Shown: positions 26,501-35,235 of the stretch, one piece after another | Layout of the letters: every line of letters begins with the position of its first letter | How positions within the stretch are numbered: the stretch's first letter is position 1 | Assembly: GCF_013385425.1 (NCBI RefSeq) | Contig: NZ_JACAQA010000009.1 | Coordinates: 1 to 41,690 of the forward strand | Source of the DNA: Pseudomonas gingeri | GTDB lineage: Bacteria > Pseudomonadota > Gammaproteobacteria > Pseudomonadales > Pseudomonadaceae | DNA length: 41,690 bases | Reading direction: 5' to 3' | The notes under the pieces: generated by a model | The model's input: only the letters and a program-made list of their open reading frames with translations | Database searches by the model: none | What the model was told of the DNA's origin: nothing | Made by a program: the position numbers and the translations under genes

Positions 26501-27056
26501 CTACTTCCGCAAGTATCTGCAACCCTATGTCGACACCTCGGCAACCCCTTGGCGGTGGCAGCCGGGGGCAGCGCAGAAACTCGGGATTGCCCCTGGTGTG
26601 TTGCAGACCTTTCAACGCGCGGCAGCGATTCGCGATGCGTTTTTCCGCTCGGGCGGTACCCAGCCGACCGTACGTTTCGAACTCAAGCCAGTGGCGATGG
26701 ATGCGTCCATCACCCAGTTCCAGCTTGAGCTCGACGGCCAGCAGGTCGGTTATGACCATGGCCCGAGCCGGCCGGTGGCGATGCAATGGCCGAACCCCGG
26801 CAGCGTCGGCGTGGTGCGCCTGTCGATCACGCCGCCGTCGGCCAGCGGGCGCTCCGGGATCACCCTGGACGGGCCCTGGGCCTGGTTCCGCCTGCTGGAG
26901 CAATCGGACCTGGTGGCCGGCAACGCGCCGGATCGTTTCAACCTGCGCTTGCGGGTGGATGGCGCCAGCATCTCCTACGAGTTGCGCGCCAGCAGTGCCT
27001 TCAATCCCTTCAAGAGCCGCGTGCTCAATGGCTTCAGCCTGCCGGAGCGGTTATGA
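23553..27056 (+). CDS. tssM: T6SS inner-membrane protein TssM (IcmF)
   Basis: A 1167-residue TssM of usual length. Two N-terminal membrane helices (about 7-30 and 42-62) are followed by a cytoplasmic NTPase-like domain with Walker A GPPGSGKT (128-135), a DTAGRYTTQD Walker B/switch region and LTKLDLVPGF. A third membrane helix (about 445-465) leads to the large periplasmic part, whose C-terminal beta domain (about 1030-1160) binds TssJ. TssM is the column of the trans-envelope complex. It overlaps tssL and tagF by 4 nt each (ATGA), so translation is coupled through the block. Confidence 0.97.
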   Translation: MKAFFSFVVRWVIPLLGLIALSLIIWFVGPLLEVLVPEGRRWTLIILIFAVWIAYRVFRLIQARRQAAKVMQSLAAETPPDPASVATAEELATLRQRMAEALALLKKAKLGGDERRNLYELPWYVIIGPPGSGKTTALVNSGLHFPLAAQFGAGAIRGVGGTRNCDWWFTDEAVLLDTAGRYTTQDSHAQVDKAAWLGFLDLLKTQRPRRPIDGAFIAISLSDLLLSTDAERAAHATAIRARIQELYTQLGVRFPIYLMLTKLDLVPGFMEFFDALSKEERAQVWGMTFDLDDGKNAAGPLASFQKEFAGLEQRLNARLVERLQQERDPARRDLIYGFPQQFGALKTCLQDFLDGVFKPNAYEDRALLRGVYFTSGTQEGSPIDRLIGAMAQSMNLDRQQLARQSGSGRSYFIEKLFTAVAFAERGLVGVNPKVEQRRKWLARGVLATTVAVVLVVGTLWWVSFRANEAYIAQVDQKVAPLGQSVQELSPAQRDVLAVLPLLNAVKHLAGDAPNWAEGLGLYQGDMLEAESASVYRKLLIAVFAPRLLTRVEEQLHGGGNSDFLYEGLKAYLMLADNEHYDPQFIKAWIALDWDRSLPRDLPPEQRAALGEHLQALFERRPPNARLDERLIDDLRRQLQQLPVAQRVYDRVKRQKLPEGVPDFRLNEAAGRDAALVFSRKSGKPLGDPLSGFFTAKGYRQAFLLTSLNQANTVAEEQWVLGRDPAEQQNVASLAADVRRLYFQDYLRQWDALLADIDFVPITSVAQASDVLRVISGPTSPLKKLLVAVAKETDLQQDERLLAAQGKPVAGNVDQLKQRLGSLLGQEQATGNAAPVETQDPVSAHFAELNALVNKGEGEPAAIDALLADLNALYVQVSAMSGASGDALLGEAKNQASAAATRVSLNAERQPPLVQGLVKSVVTSTTNSMMGGVRNQLNAAWTSEVVNVYRQSLSGRYPLAPGSARDATLEDFGLFFGVGGVMDNYFRKYLQPYVDTSATPWRWQPGAAQKLGIAPGVLQTFQRAAAIRDAFFRSGGTQPTVRFELKPVAMDASITQFQLELDGQQVGYDHGPSRPVAMQWPNPGSVGVVRLSITPPSASGRSGITLDGPWAWFRLLEQSDLVAGNAPDRFNLRLRVDGASISYELRASSAFNPFKSRVLNGFSLPERL

Positions 27057-27706
27057 CAACGGTGGGTTTCTACGGCAAGCTGGCCAGTCGCGGCGATTTT
27101 GTCAGTCGCGGTTTGCCGCAGAGCTTTATCCAGCCCTGGGATGCCTGGCTGGCCTCGGGCTTGCTCGCCAGCCAGCAGCAACTCGGTGCTGACTGGTTGG
27201 GTGTGTACCTGGTCAGCCCGCTCTGGCGTTTTGTGCTGGCGCCGGGCGTCTGCGGGCCGGACGCGGTGGCCGGGGTGTTGATGCCGAGCATCGACCGGGT
27301 CGGCCGCTATTTTCCACTGACCGTGGCCGTGGCCCTCGATTCCGAGCACGCCCTGGCGGCGGTGGTCGGCGGCGCGGATGCCTGGTTCGAACGGGCCGAA
27401 GCCCTGTTGCTGGCGACACTGGAGGAAGACGCCGGTTTCGAGGCTTTCGACCAGGGTGTCCAGGACCTGGGTGGCCTACCGTTCGCCAACAAGGCACCGA
27501 GCAGCGAGTTCGCCGGCCTGCAACGCTTTGCCGCGCTCGACGCAGCGAGCCGCGCCAGCGCCCTGGCCGAACAGGCCTGTGTCGGCAGCAGCCTCTGGTG
27601 GGGACGTGGTTCGCAGCGGATCGAGGCCGGCCTGATGCGCTGCGCGGGCCTGCCGGCGACCGCCGATTTCGGCAGTTTCCTTTTGGGCAGGGGGGCGTCG
27701 ATCTAA
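27053..27706 (+). CDS. tagF: T6SS post-translational repressor TagF
   Basis: A 217-residue TagF with the family N-terminus TVGFYGKLASRGDFVSRGLP (about 3-22), then FIQPWDAWLASGL and the W-R-F-V-L-A-P-G segment, and a middle GVLMPSIDRVGRYFPLTVAV (about 74-93). In Pseudomonas, TagF blocks T6SS assembly independently of the kinase route. I placed the start at the ATG that overlaps the tssM stop (ATGA); an upstream in-frame GTG would read well inside tssM and is rejected. The stop is followed with no gap by the pppA ATG. Confidence 0.93.
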   Translation: MTTVGFYGKLASRGDFVSRGLPQSFIQPWDAWLASGLLASQQQLGADWLGVYLVSPLWRFVLAPGVCGPDAVAGVLMPSIDRVGRYFPLTVAVALDSEHALAAVVGGADAWFERAEALLLATLEEDAGFEAFDQGVQDLGGLPFANKAPSSEFAGLQRFAALDAASRASALAEQACVGSSLWWGRGSQRIEAGLMRCAGLPATADFGSFLLGRGASI

Positions 27707-28435
27707 ATGGCACAGACACCTGCAATCACTTACCAGTCGGCCAGCTACAGTCATGTCGGCATGGTCCGCCAGATCAACGAAGACGCCTTCCTGGAGCTGC
27801 CCGGCGCCGGGCTCTGGGTAGTGGCCGACGGCATGGGCGGGCACGCGGCGGGGGACTACGTCAGCAGCCTGATCGTCGACACCCTGCGGCGCATCCCGCC
27901 CTCGGACGCCCTGGGGCTCTACACCTCGGCCTTGCGTTCGCGCCTGGCCGAGGTCAATGCCGCCGTGCGCGAGGAAACCGCCCACCGTGGCGTGGCGATG
28001 ATGGGCAGCACCGTGGTGTTGTTGGCGGTACGTGGGGCCGAAGGCGTGTGCCTGTGGGCCGGCGACAGTCGCCTGTATCGCCTGCGTGACGGCCAGTTGG
28101 AGAGCATTTCCCGCGATCACAGCTATGTCCAGGACCTGCAGGACAGCGGCCTGCTCAGCGAGGCCGAGGCGCGGGTGCACCCACGAGCAAACATCGTCAC
28201 CCGGGCGATTGGCGTGGAGGCGCAAGTGGAGTTGTCGATGGTGCCGTTCCAGGTACTGCCCGGCGACACCTACCTGCTGTGCAGCGACGGCTTGAACAAG
28301 ACCGCCGAAGACGCCGAGATCCGCGACGTGCTGGCCCATGCCGACCCCTATGACGTGGTCCGCAGCCTGGTGCACCTGGGCCTGACCCGGGGCGCCCCCG
28401 ACAACATCACGGCGATTGTCGTCAAAGCCACCTGA
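27707..28435 (+). CDS. pppA: T6SS PP2C-type phosphatase PppA
   Basis: A 242-residue PP2C (PPM) Ser/Thr phosphatase with the metal-binding motifs in order: VRQINEDAF (about 18-26), VVADGMGGHAAGD (about 37-49), GSTVVLLAV, WAGDSRLYRL (about 115-124), CSDGLNKT (about 191-198) and PDNITAIVV near the end. It has no signal or membrane segment. In HSI-I it dephosphorylates Fha1, opposing PpkA. The ATG directly abuts the tagF stop. Confidence 0.96.
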   Translation: MAQTPAITYQSASYSHVGMVRQINEDAFLELPGAGLWVVADGMGGHAAGDYVSSLIVDTLRRIPPSDALGLYTSALRSRLAEVNAAVREETAHRGVAMMGSTVVLLAVRGAEGVCLWAGDSRLYRLRDGQLESISRDHSYVQDLQDSGLLSEAEARVHPRANIVTRAIGVEAQVELSMVPFQVLPGDTYLLCSDGLNKTAEDAEIRDVLAHADPYDVVRSLVHLGLTRGAPDNITAIVVKAT

Positions 28436-28449
28436 AGACCCCCGACACC

Positions 28450-31400
28450 ATGGACATTCTGATTCCCGGATTCGATATAGGCGAGGAGATTGGCGAAGGC
28501 GCCATGGCAACCGTCTATCTGGCGACCCAACGGTCGCTGGAGCGCAAGGTGGCGCTGAAAGTGATGGCGGCCGCCCTGGCCGCCGACCCGACCTTCTGCG
28601 AGCGTTTCCTGCGCGAAGGCCGGACCCTGGCGCGGCTGTCGCATCCGAACACCGTGACCATCCACGATATCGGCAATGTCGGCGAGCTGTATTACATGGC
28701 CATGGAATACCTGCCCAACGGCACGCTCAAGGAGCGGATCGCGGCGGGGCTGAGCCCTGAGCAGGGTTTGGCATATGTCCGCCAGATTGCCTCGGCCCTG
28801 GGGTATGCCCATGCCCAGGGGCTGGTGCACCGCGATGTGAAGCCGGCCAACATCCTCTTTCGCGCCGACGGTACCGCGGTGCTCTCGGACTTCGGCATCG
28901 CCAAGTCGCTGGATGATCGCACCCAGTTCACCCAGGCCGGGTTTGCCGTGGGTACGCCGAGCTATATGAGCCCGGAACAGGCCCGGGGCCAGGACCTCGA
29001 CGGGCGTTCCGACCTGTATGCGCTGGGGGTGGTGCTCTATGAAATCCTGGTCGGCAAGTTGCCCTATATCGGCACCGATGCACTGTCCACGGCCCTGGCG
29101 CACCTGACCGAGCCGCTGCCGGAGTTACCGCTGCAGCATGGGCGCTACCAGGAAGTCCTGCGCCAGCTGTTGGCCAAGGACCCGGCGGCGCGTTTCGCGG
29201 ATGCGGCGGCCCTGCTGCGGGCGCTGGATAACCTCCCGGCGGAAAACCTTGATGCCACTCTGGTCCAGCCGTTGGCGATTGTGCCGCCGACTCCGACTGC
29301 GCCACCCGCCAGCGACCTGGGTGGACTGACACCGGTGTCGATCGAGATTCCCACTGCGCCCCCGACACCTGCGCCGCCACCAAGACCCGCGGCTACGCCG
29401 GTGCTCGACCGTTCCGCCGAGTCCGGACAACGGCGTGGCCCGGTGCTGACGCTGGTCGCCGTGGCGGTAGCCGCCGCCCTTGGTTTGGCGGGCGTCGGTT
29501 ACTGGTGGTTGGGGCGTGACAGCCATCCCGCGACGCCGAGCACAGCGGCGCAGCCACCGGCAAAAACACCGTCGGTGCTGAATCGGCCACCGGCTTCCAA
29601 CCCGCCGCCGACCCAGCCACCTGGCGTGACCCAAGCCGTGGCGGCGGATCTCGACGGCGGCCAGCGCCCCTTGTTGATGGCCGGCAAGAAGACCCTGTTC
29701 CAGCGGGTCCTGAGCAAGCCCGGGGCGAGTTTTGCCAGCGAGCCGGGGGCCAAGCCGGACAAGCCGCTGCCGGCGTTCTCGGTGCTCTATGTCTACCAGC
29801 GCAAGACTGTCGACGGCAGCGCCTGGCTGCGGGTCGGTGCCGCCACTGACGGTCGCAGCGAAGGCTGGTTGCCCCAGGATGCGGTCAGCGACTGGAAGCA
29901 GAGCCTGGTGCTGAAATTTACCGAGCGCTCCGGGCGTGCGCCGGTGATGTTCCTGCGTGACGCCGCCGATATCGACAAGCTGCTGGCCAATCCTTCGGCG
30001 GCGAAGAACCTGTTGCTCAATGCACAGAAAAATCCCCAGGATGACCAGCGCGTGCTGGCCCTGGAGCCGGCCGCCAGCGCGGTGCCGCAGAACCAGTTCT
30101 ACCTGCTGCCGATTTTCGATTCCCGCGAAAGCCTGGATGAAAACGGCCAGCCGGTGCAGTTGCTCAATGTCGCCTCCATCGACCCCGGCAGCACGCCGAA
30201 AGCCGTCGGCAATGGCGCTGCCCCGGCAGTCGCCGCCGACACCTTTCGCACCGCCATCGTGCTGGTGGTGGACACCACGGAGTCGATGCAACCCTATATC
30301 GATCAGGTCCGCGACGTGGTCCACGAGCTGCAAAGCCAGATTGCCCAGCGTGGCGAGCTGGACAGCGTGAGCTTCGGCCTGATCGGCTTTCGCAACAATA
30401 TCCAGAAGACCCCGGGCCTGCAGTACCTGACCAAGACCCTGGTGACCCTCGACCAGGGCCGCGACCCGGAGCGCTTCCTGGCGCTGGCGCGGGATGTGAA
30501 AGCGTCGACGATCTCCAGTCACTCGTTCAACGAGGACTCCTTTGCCGGGGTCATGCAGGCGGTCGATGGCATGGACTGGTCGGGCTACGGCGGCCGGCTG
30601 ATCCTGCTGGTCACCGATGCGGGCTCGTTGCGCAAGAACGATCCCTACAGCAGCACCAAAATGAACGAAGCGGAGATCCGCCAGGCCGCGCTGGGCAAGC
30701 AGATCAAGATCTACGCCTTGCACCTGCGCACCGATGCCGGGAAGAAGAACCATGCGTTCGCCGAGCAGCAGTACCGGACCCTGACCGCCGATGCCAACCC
30801 GCAGATCGGCGATTTGTATATCCCGGTCCAGGGCGGCGACGTGCACAAGCTGGGCGAGCGGGTCGGCGAAATCGGTTCGGTGTTCGCCAACCTGGTGCAC
30901 CAGGTGCGCAGCAACCAGACCCAGGCCGTACCGCTGCTGGCCGCTTCGCCGAGCCTGGCGGACAAGACGGCGGCCATCGGTTATGCCATGCACATGGATT
31001 TTCTCGGCCACAAGGCCGCCAGCCAGGCACCGCAACTGGTCAGCGCCTGGACCGCCGACCGCGACCTGACCAATCCGGCGCTACCGGCGTTCCAGGTCTG
31101 CGTGATGCTGACCAAACTGCAACTCAACGAGCTGCAACAGTCGCTGAAACTGATCGTCGACGCGGCGCGCAAGACCCAGACCTCGCCCAAGGATTTCTTC
31201 CAGGAAATCGCCAGTGCCAGTGCTTACATGAGCCGCGATCCGCAGGCCCTGCGCAAGGGCGGCAACCTGGCCGACGGCGGCCTGCTCGGCGAGTACCTGG
31301 AAGGCCTGCCGTACCGCAGCAAGTCGCTGAACATGACCCAGGACCTGTGGCTGTCGCTGAGCGTGGCCGAACAGGAAGACTTTATCGACGAACTGGACTC

Positions 31401-31512
31401 GAAGATCCGCCTCTACGAAACCTTCCACAACGATGTGGCCAATTGGGTCCGGTTCGGCGATGCCGAGCCGGGTGATGCGCTGTACCGCGTACCGTTGTCG
31501 ACGTTGCCGTGA
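28450..31512 (+). CDS. ppkA: T6SS Ser/Thr kinase PpkA with periplasmic SH3-like and vWA regions
   Basis: A 1020-residue membrane kinase. The Hanks-type domain (about 8-265) has the Gly loop IGEGAMATVY, catalytic VALK (Lys37), HRDVKPANIL (His127 onward) and SDFGIAKS. A Pro-rich stretch (about 275-320) precedes one transmembrane helix (about 333-353). The rest is periplasmic: a Pro-rich linker, an SH3-like segment (about 435-485, ending GWLPQDAV), and a von Willebrand A domain (about 597-790) with the MIDAS motif DTTES. The C-terminal 230 residues are helical. It phosphorylates Fha1 to switch the T6SS on when the TagQRST signal arrives. The last base of the stop overlaps the tagT ATG. Confidence 0.96.
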   Translation: MDILIPGFDIGEEIGEGAMATVYLATQRSLERKVALKVMAAALAADPTFCERFLREGRTLARLSHPNTVTIHDIGNVGELYYMAMEYLPNGTLKERIAAGLSPEQGLAYVRQIASALGYAHAQGLVHRDVKPANILFRADGTAVLSDFGIAKSLDDRTQFTQAGFAVGTPSYMSPEQARGQDLDGRSDLYALGVVLYEILVGKLPYIGTDALSTALAHLTEPLPELPLQHGRYQEVLRQLLAKDPAARFADAAALLRALDNLPAENLDATLVQPLAIVPPTPTAPPASDLGGLTPVSIEIPTAPPTPAPPPRPAATPVLDRSAESGQRRGPVLTLVAVAVAAALGLAGVGYWWLGRDSHPATPSTAAQPPAKTPSVLNRPPASNPPPTQPPGVTQAVAADLDGGQRPLLMAGKKTLFQRVLSKPGASFASEPGAKPDKPLPAFSVLYVYQRKTVDGSAWLRVGAATDGRSEGWLPQDAVSDWKQSLVLKFTERSGRAPVMFLRDAADIDKLLANPSAAKNLLLNAQKNPQDDQRVLALEPAASAVPQNQFYLLPIFDSRESLDENGQPVQLLNVASIDPGSTPKAVGNGAAPAVAADTFRTAIVLVVDTTESMQPYIDQVRDVVHELQSQIAQRGELDSVSFGLIGFRNNIQKTPGLQYLTKTLVTLDQGRDPERFLALARDVKASTISSHSFNEDSFAGVMQAVDGMDWSGYGGRLILLVTDAGSLRKNDPYSSTKMNEAEIRQAALGKQIKIYALHLRTDAGKKNHAFAEQQYRTLTADANPQIGDLYIPVQGGDVHKLGERVGEIGSVFANLVHQVRSNQTQAVPLLAASPSLADKTAAIGYAMHMDFLGHKAASQAPQLVSAWTADRDLTNPALPAFQVCVMLTKLQLNELQQSLKLIVDAARKTQTSPKDFFQEIASASAYMSRDPQALRKGGNLADGGLLGEYLEGLPYRSKSLNMTQDLWLSLSVAEQEDFIDELDSKIRLYETFHNDVANWVRFGDAEPGDALYRVPLSTLP

Positions 31513-32228
31513 TGATCAGTCTGCGAGAAGTGCGCAAGACGCGGGGCGAAGGCGCCCAGCGTTACAGCCTGGAGGTGCCGCGCCTGAGCCTGGCGCCCGG
31601 CGCGCAGTGGGCGGTGGTCGGGCCCAGCGGTTGCGGCAAGAGCACCTTGCTCGACCTGCTGGCGCTGGTGTTGGCGCCGGACCGGGCGGGGTTGTTTGCC
31701 TTCGACGATTCGGCGGGTGCGCAGGATATTGCCGCGCTCTGGCGTCAGGGCCAGCACGATCGCCTGGCGGACCTGCGCAGCCGAAAGCTCGGTTATGTGC
31801 TGCAGACCGGCGGCCTGCTGGGGTTTCTCGATGTGCGCGGGAATATCGCCTTGTCGCGTCGGCTTCTGGGGATGAAGGAGGACGGCAGTGTCCAGCGGCT
31901 CGCCGAGCAACTGGAAATCGCCGATCAACTGGACAAGAAGCCCCAGGCGCTTTCAGTAGGCCAGCGCCAGCGGGTCAGTTGTGCCCGGGCCTTGGCCCAT
32001 GGTCCACGGCTGCTGTTGGCCGATGAGCCGACGGCAGCCCTCGATCCGCTGAATGCCGGACGGGTCATGCAGTTGTTGCTGAACCAGGCTCGGGAGCAGG
32101 GCGCCTGTTGCGTTATCGCGACCCATGACGAAGCCCTGGTGCGCGACCTCGGCGTGCCGGTATTGCGGATTGCCTGCCAGCGCGATGGCGACGGTGGTGT
32201 GACGGCGATCCTGGAGCAGACGCCATGA
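31512..32228 (+). CDS. tagT: ABC transporter ATPase TagT
   Basis: A 238-residue ATP-binding subunit with Walker A GPSGCGKST (about 37-45), a Q-loop around LQTGG, the signature LSVGQRQRV and Walker B LLLADEPTAALDP. Size and layout match the LolD/MacB-like class. With TagS it forms the transporter of the TagQRST module that acts upstream of PpkA. The ATG at 31512 shares its A with the ppkA TGA; a GTG directly before it would add one residue. It overlaps tagS by 4 nt. Confidence 0.93.
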   Translation: MISLREVRKTRGEGAQRYSLEVPRLSLAPGAQWAVVGPSGCGKSTLLDLLALVLAPDRAGLFAFDDSAGAQDIAALWRQGQHDRLADLRSRKLGYVLQTGGLLGFLDVRGNIALSRRLLGMKEDGSVQRLAEQLEIADQLDKKPQALSVGQRQRVSCARALAHGPRLLLADEPTAALDPLNAGRVMQLLLNQAREQGACCVIATHDEALVRDLGVPVLRIACQRDGDGGVTAILEQTP

Positions 32229-33430
32229 CCCGCGCCGCCCTGATCGCCGGCCTGGCCTGGCAGGACTATCGCACCGACTGGCGGCTGTCGGCCTGTGCGG
32301 TGCTGGCCCTGGTGGCGGTGATCGCGCCGTTGCTGGTGCTGTTCGGCCTCAAGTTCGGCCTGGTCAGCAGCCTCACCGAACGCCTGGAGCGCGACCCGAC
32401 GGTGCGCGAGATCATTCCCCTCGGCGGCGGGCGTTTCAGTGCGGCGTTTATCGCCGGGCTGGGGCAGCGTGAAGACGTCGCCTTTGCCTTGCCGCGAACC
32501 CGGCAGATCGCCGCGACCGCCGATCTTTCGACCAGCGGCCAGGGGCCGGTGGTCAATGTGGAAATGCTGCCCACCGCCGAGGGCGATCCCTTGCTCGGCG
32601 CCTTGCCCGCGCCGGTCGGCCTGGCGGCGATGCTGCTCAGCCAGACGGCGGCGGAGAAGCTCGGGGTGAAGGCCGGCGACTGGTTGCAGGTGTCTTTCGG
32701 CCGGCAGGTGGCCGGTCGCCTGGAAAGCCGCCACACACAGATTCAGGTGCAGGCGGTGTTGCCGCTGGAGGCCTTCGAGCGTGATGCGTTGTTCGCCCCG
32801 CTGGGTCTGCTGGAGGCCGCCGAGGATTATCGCGACGGCCTTGGCGTGCCGGTGCTTGGCTGGGCCGGGGAACCGGCGGGCACCGCCGCGCAACGGGTCT
32901 ATCCGGGGTTTCGCCTGTATGCCCGCGGGCTGACCGATGTCGAGCCGCTGCGACGTTATTTCGCCGAGCGCAACCTGCTGGTCTCGACCCAGGCCCAGAC
33001 CATTGCCCAGGTGCAATCCCTGAGCCGCAACCTCGGCATCGTGTTCTGGGTCATCGCTGCATTGGCCCTGGCCGGTGCCTTCGCGGCGCTCTTCGCCGGC
33101 GCCCTGGCGGCGGTCGAGCGCAAGCGCCGCGAGCTGTCGGTGTTGCGTCTGCTCGGGCTCGGCACCCGCGCACTGCTGCTGTTCGTGGTGCTGCAAGCGC
33201 TGTACAGCGGCCTGTTTGCGGTACTGCTCAGTGACGTGCTCTACGGCGTGGCGGAGTGGGGCCTGAACCTTTTGTTCGTACAGGCGGCCGGCGAGTACGC
33301 CAGCCGCCTGTTGTTGCCGCACTACCTGCTGGCACTTTTCAGCGTGTTGGCGGTCTGTGCTCTGGCTGCCGCCCTGGGGGGCTGGCGCGTGGCGCGGATA
33401 GAAGCTTCGGAAGGAATCAGAGATGTATAA
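32225..33430 (+). CDS. tagS: ABC transporter permease TagS (FtsX/LolE-like)
   Basis: A 401-residue permease. One N-terminal helix (about 19-40) is followed by a large periplasmic domain (about 45-255) and three C-terminal helices (about 265-292, 315-340 and 362-388), the MacB/FtsX layout. The segment between the helices carries AVERKRRELSVLRLLGLGTRALL, the coupling-helix pattern of the family. It pairs with TagT in the inner membrane and is thought to relay envelope signals to PpkA. It overlaps tagT (ATGA) and tagR (8 nt), so all are cotranslated. Confidence 0.93.
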   Translation: MTRAALIAGLAWQDYRTDWRLSACAVLALVAVIAPLLVLFGLKFGLVSSLTERLERDPTVREIIPLGGGRFSAAFIAGLGQREDVAFALPRTRQIAATADLSTSGQGPVVNVEMLPTAEGDPLLGALPAPVGLAAMLLSQTAAEKLGVKAGDWLQVSFGRQVAGRLESRHTQIQVQAVLPLEAFERDALFAPLGLLEAAEDYRDGLGVPVLGWAGEPAGTAAQRVYPGFRLYARGLTDVEPLRRYFAERNLLVSTQAQTIAQVQSLSRNLGIVFWVIAALALAGAFAALFAGALAAVERKRRELSVLRLLGLGTRALLLFVVLQALYSGLFAVLLSDVLYGVAEWGLNLLFVQAAGEYASRLLLPHYLLALFSVLAVCALAAALGGWRVARIEASEGIRDV

Positions 33431-35150
33431 GTTGCGCGGCGCGGCCCTGGCGGTTCTCATCGCTTCCCTGTGCCTGGGGGCCTGGGCGCGGGCCGATGAG
33501 GACAGCGAAAAACTCGACAACCCCAAGCCCCTGGCCGATGACATCAGCCTGCCGCTGCCCTGCGAGGGCGAGATGGTGTTTCGCGCGGTCTATGTATTGG
33601 CGCGCGGCACCCTCGATGACCGTGAGATCAGCCTCGGCTATCCCTTCAGCGAGGATGAACCGGGCTACAAGCAGTCGTTTATTTCCGGCTATCGCCGCGA
33701 CTTTATCAACGGTCAGTTCACCCTCAAGGACCTGCCCGGCGCCTGGCAGAAATCCATTGCCCCGACCCTGCCGAAGACCGACGCCGACTCGCCGCTCAAG
33801 CCGATGTTCTATTTCATCGGCAAGTACCCGGTCACGGCGCGCCAGTACGCCCTGGTGATGGCCCAGGCACAAGCCCTGGCCAGCGGCGAGCCGGCGCCGG
33901 CCTGTGATGCGCCGAGTGGCGTGGCCGGGCGCCTGCCCAAGGTCAAGGTCTCGCGTTTTGACGCCGAGCGTTTCTCGGCGGTCTACAGCGCCTGGTTGAT
34001 GAAGTATCACCGCGACCTGCTGCCGGTCAGCGGCCGTGGCTCGTCGGCTGACGACGGTGGCCTGGGCTTTGTCCGCCTGCCCACCGAAGTCGAGTGGGAG
34101 TTCGCTGCCCGTGGCGCCCAGGCGGTCAGTCGCCAGGACCTGGAAGGCCGCCTGTTTCCACGGCGGGCGCCGGGGAGCGACAGCGACGGGCCGCTGTCCG
34201 ACTACGCGGTGTTCAACCAGGTGGCCGGCGGCACCGGCCAGGCGGCGCGGCTGATGCCGATCGGCACCAAGCTGCCCAATCCCATCGGTATGTTCGACGT
34301 GATCGGCAACGCCGCGCAGATGGTCCAGGAATCCTTCCAGCTGGTGCATGCCGGACGCCGCCAGGGCACCTACGGCGGTTTTGTGGTCAAGGGCGGTAAC
34401 TACCTGGAAGGCGAGGGCACGTTGTTTACCGGCATGCGCCGCGAGTACCCGCTGTTCGCCGCCGACGGCACCGAGCAGAGCAACGAGACCACCGGTTTCC
34501 GCGTGGCCGTCGGCGCGCTCTCGGCGCCGCGCTCGCGCTACAAGGAGCTGTTCAGCCAATGGCAGCAGGAAGGCCGCCTGGCGTCCCTGACCGACGCCAT
34601 CGACGACGCCCAGGACCCGACCAAGCGCCTGGACGGGATCATTTCCGCCAGCACCGACCCGAAGCTGCAAGCCGAGCTGGGGCTGGTCAACGAAGAGCTC
34701 AAGCGCAACGTCTCGTTGATCGCCCGCCAGCGTGAAGAGGCGGCCGGCAACCTGATCCAGTCGGCGGCCCTGGTGGCCGAGACGGTCAATAACTACAACA
34801 TTCGCCTGACCAACCTGAAGAAGAGCCGCCAGCAGGCCGTCGATGCCAAGGACGATGCCGCCGCCAAGCTGTTCGCCGGGGCCATCGAGAACGGCACCAG
34901 CGCCCTGGACGGCGCGGTGGCGATCTATATCGACAACCTGGCAACGGCCACGCGCTATACCGATGCGGTGATCCAGGCGCAGTTCCAGCGGGTCAAGGAA
35001 GAACTCAATCGCAAACCCGTGCTCGGCAACAGCCTGGTCGCACGGGCCACCTTGTTCGTTCGTCATGTCGGGGATTACCGCAAGCAACAGCGGGCCGATC
35101 CGGCGGCGATCTTGAAAGCGTTACTCGCATCGACCGCCCAGCAGCCATGA
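33423..35150 (+). CDS. tagR: Periplasmic TagR, sulfatase-modifying-factor-like
   Basis: A 575-residue secreted protein with a signal peptide (about 1-25, ending A-W-A-R-A-D). The SUMF1/formylglycine-enzyme-like domain (about 60-375) shows YFIGKYPVTARQYALVMAQA, RLPTEVEWEFAARGAQAV and GFRVAVGALS. The Cys pair that makes formylglycine in true FGE enzymes is missing: the matching segment (around VKGGNYLEGEGTLFTGMRRE) has none. It is therefore likely a binding or structural protein. A helical, probably coiled-coil tail (about 380-575) follows. In P. aeruginosa TagR promotes PpkA activation and is held at the outer membrane by TagQ. Confidence 0.92.
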   Translation: MYKLRGAALAVLIASLCLGAWARADEDSEKLDNPKPLADDISLPLPCEGEMVFRAVYVLARGTLDDREISLGYPFSEDEPGYKQSFISGYRRDFINGQFTLKDLPGAWQKSIAPTLPKTDADSPLKPMFYFIGKYPVTARQYALVMAQAQALASGEPAPACDAPSGVAGRLPKVKVSRFDAERFSAVYSAWLMKYHRDLLPVSGRGSSADDGGLGFVRLPTEVEWEFAARGAQAVSRQDLEGRLFPRRAPGSDSDGPLSDYAVFNQVAGGTGQAARLMPIGTKLPNPIGMFDVIGNAAQMVQESFQLVHAGRRQGTYGGFVVKGGNYLEGEGTLFTGMRREYPLFAADGTEQSNETTGFRVAVGALSAPRSRYKELFSQWQQEGRLASLTDAIDDAQDPTKRLDGIISASTDPKLQAELGLVNEELKRNVSLIARQREEAAGNLIQSAALVAETVNNYNIRLTNLKKSRQQAVDAKDDAAAKLFAGAIENGTSALDGAVAIYIDNLATATRYTDAVIQAQFQRVKEELNRKPVLGNSLVARATLFVRHVGDYRKQQRADPAAILKALLASTAQQP

Positions 35151-35235
35151 GCGGTCGGTATCCGGCGAGTGTAGAGGGGACTCGGACGGCAGGGTGCCGT
35201 ACCGGGCAAGTCAAAACCAAAAAAGGGAAATAAAC

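Noticed and set aside
20386..26903. Long minus-strand open frames of 980 and 1215 codons
   Set aside because: They are antisense shadows of tssJ, tssK, tssL and tssM, with His/Gln/Arg-rich compositions typical of artefacts.
29125..31035. 636-codon minus-strand frame opposite ppkA
   Set aside because: It has no domain signature, and ppkA on the other strand is fully supported.
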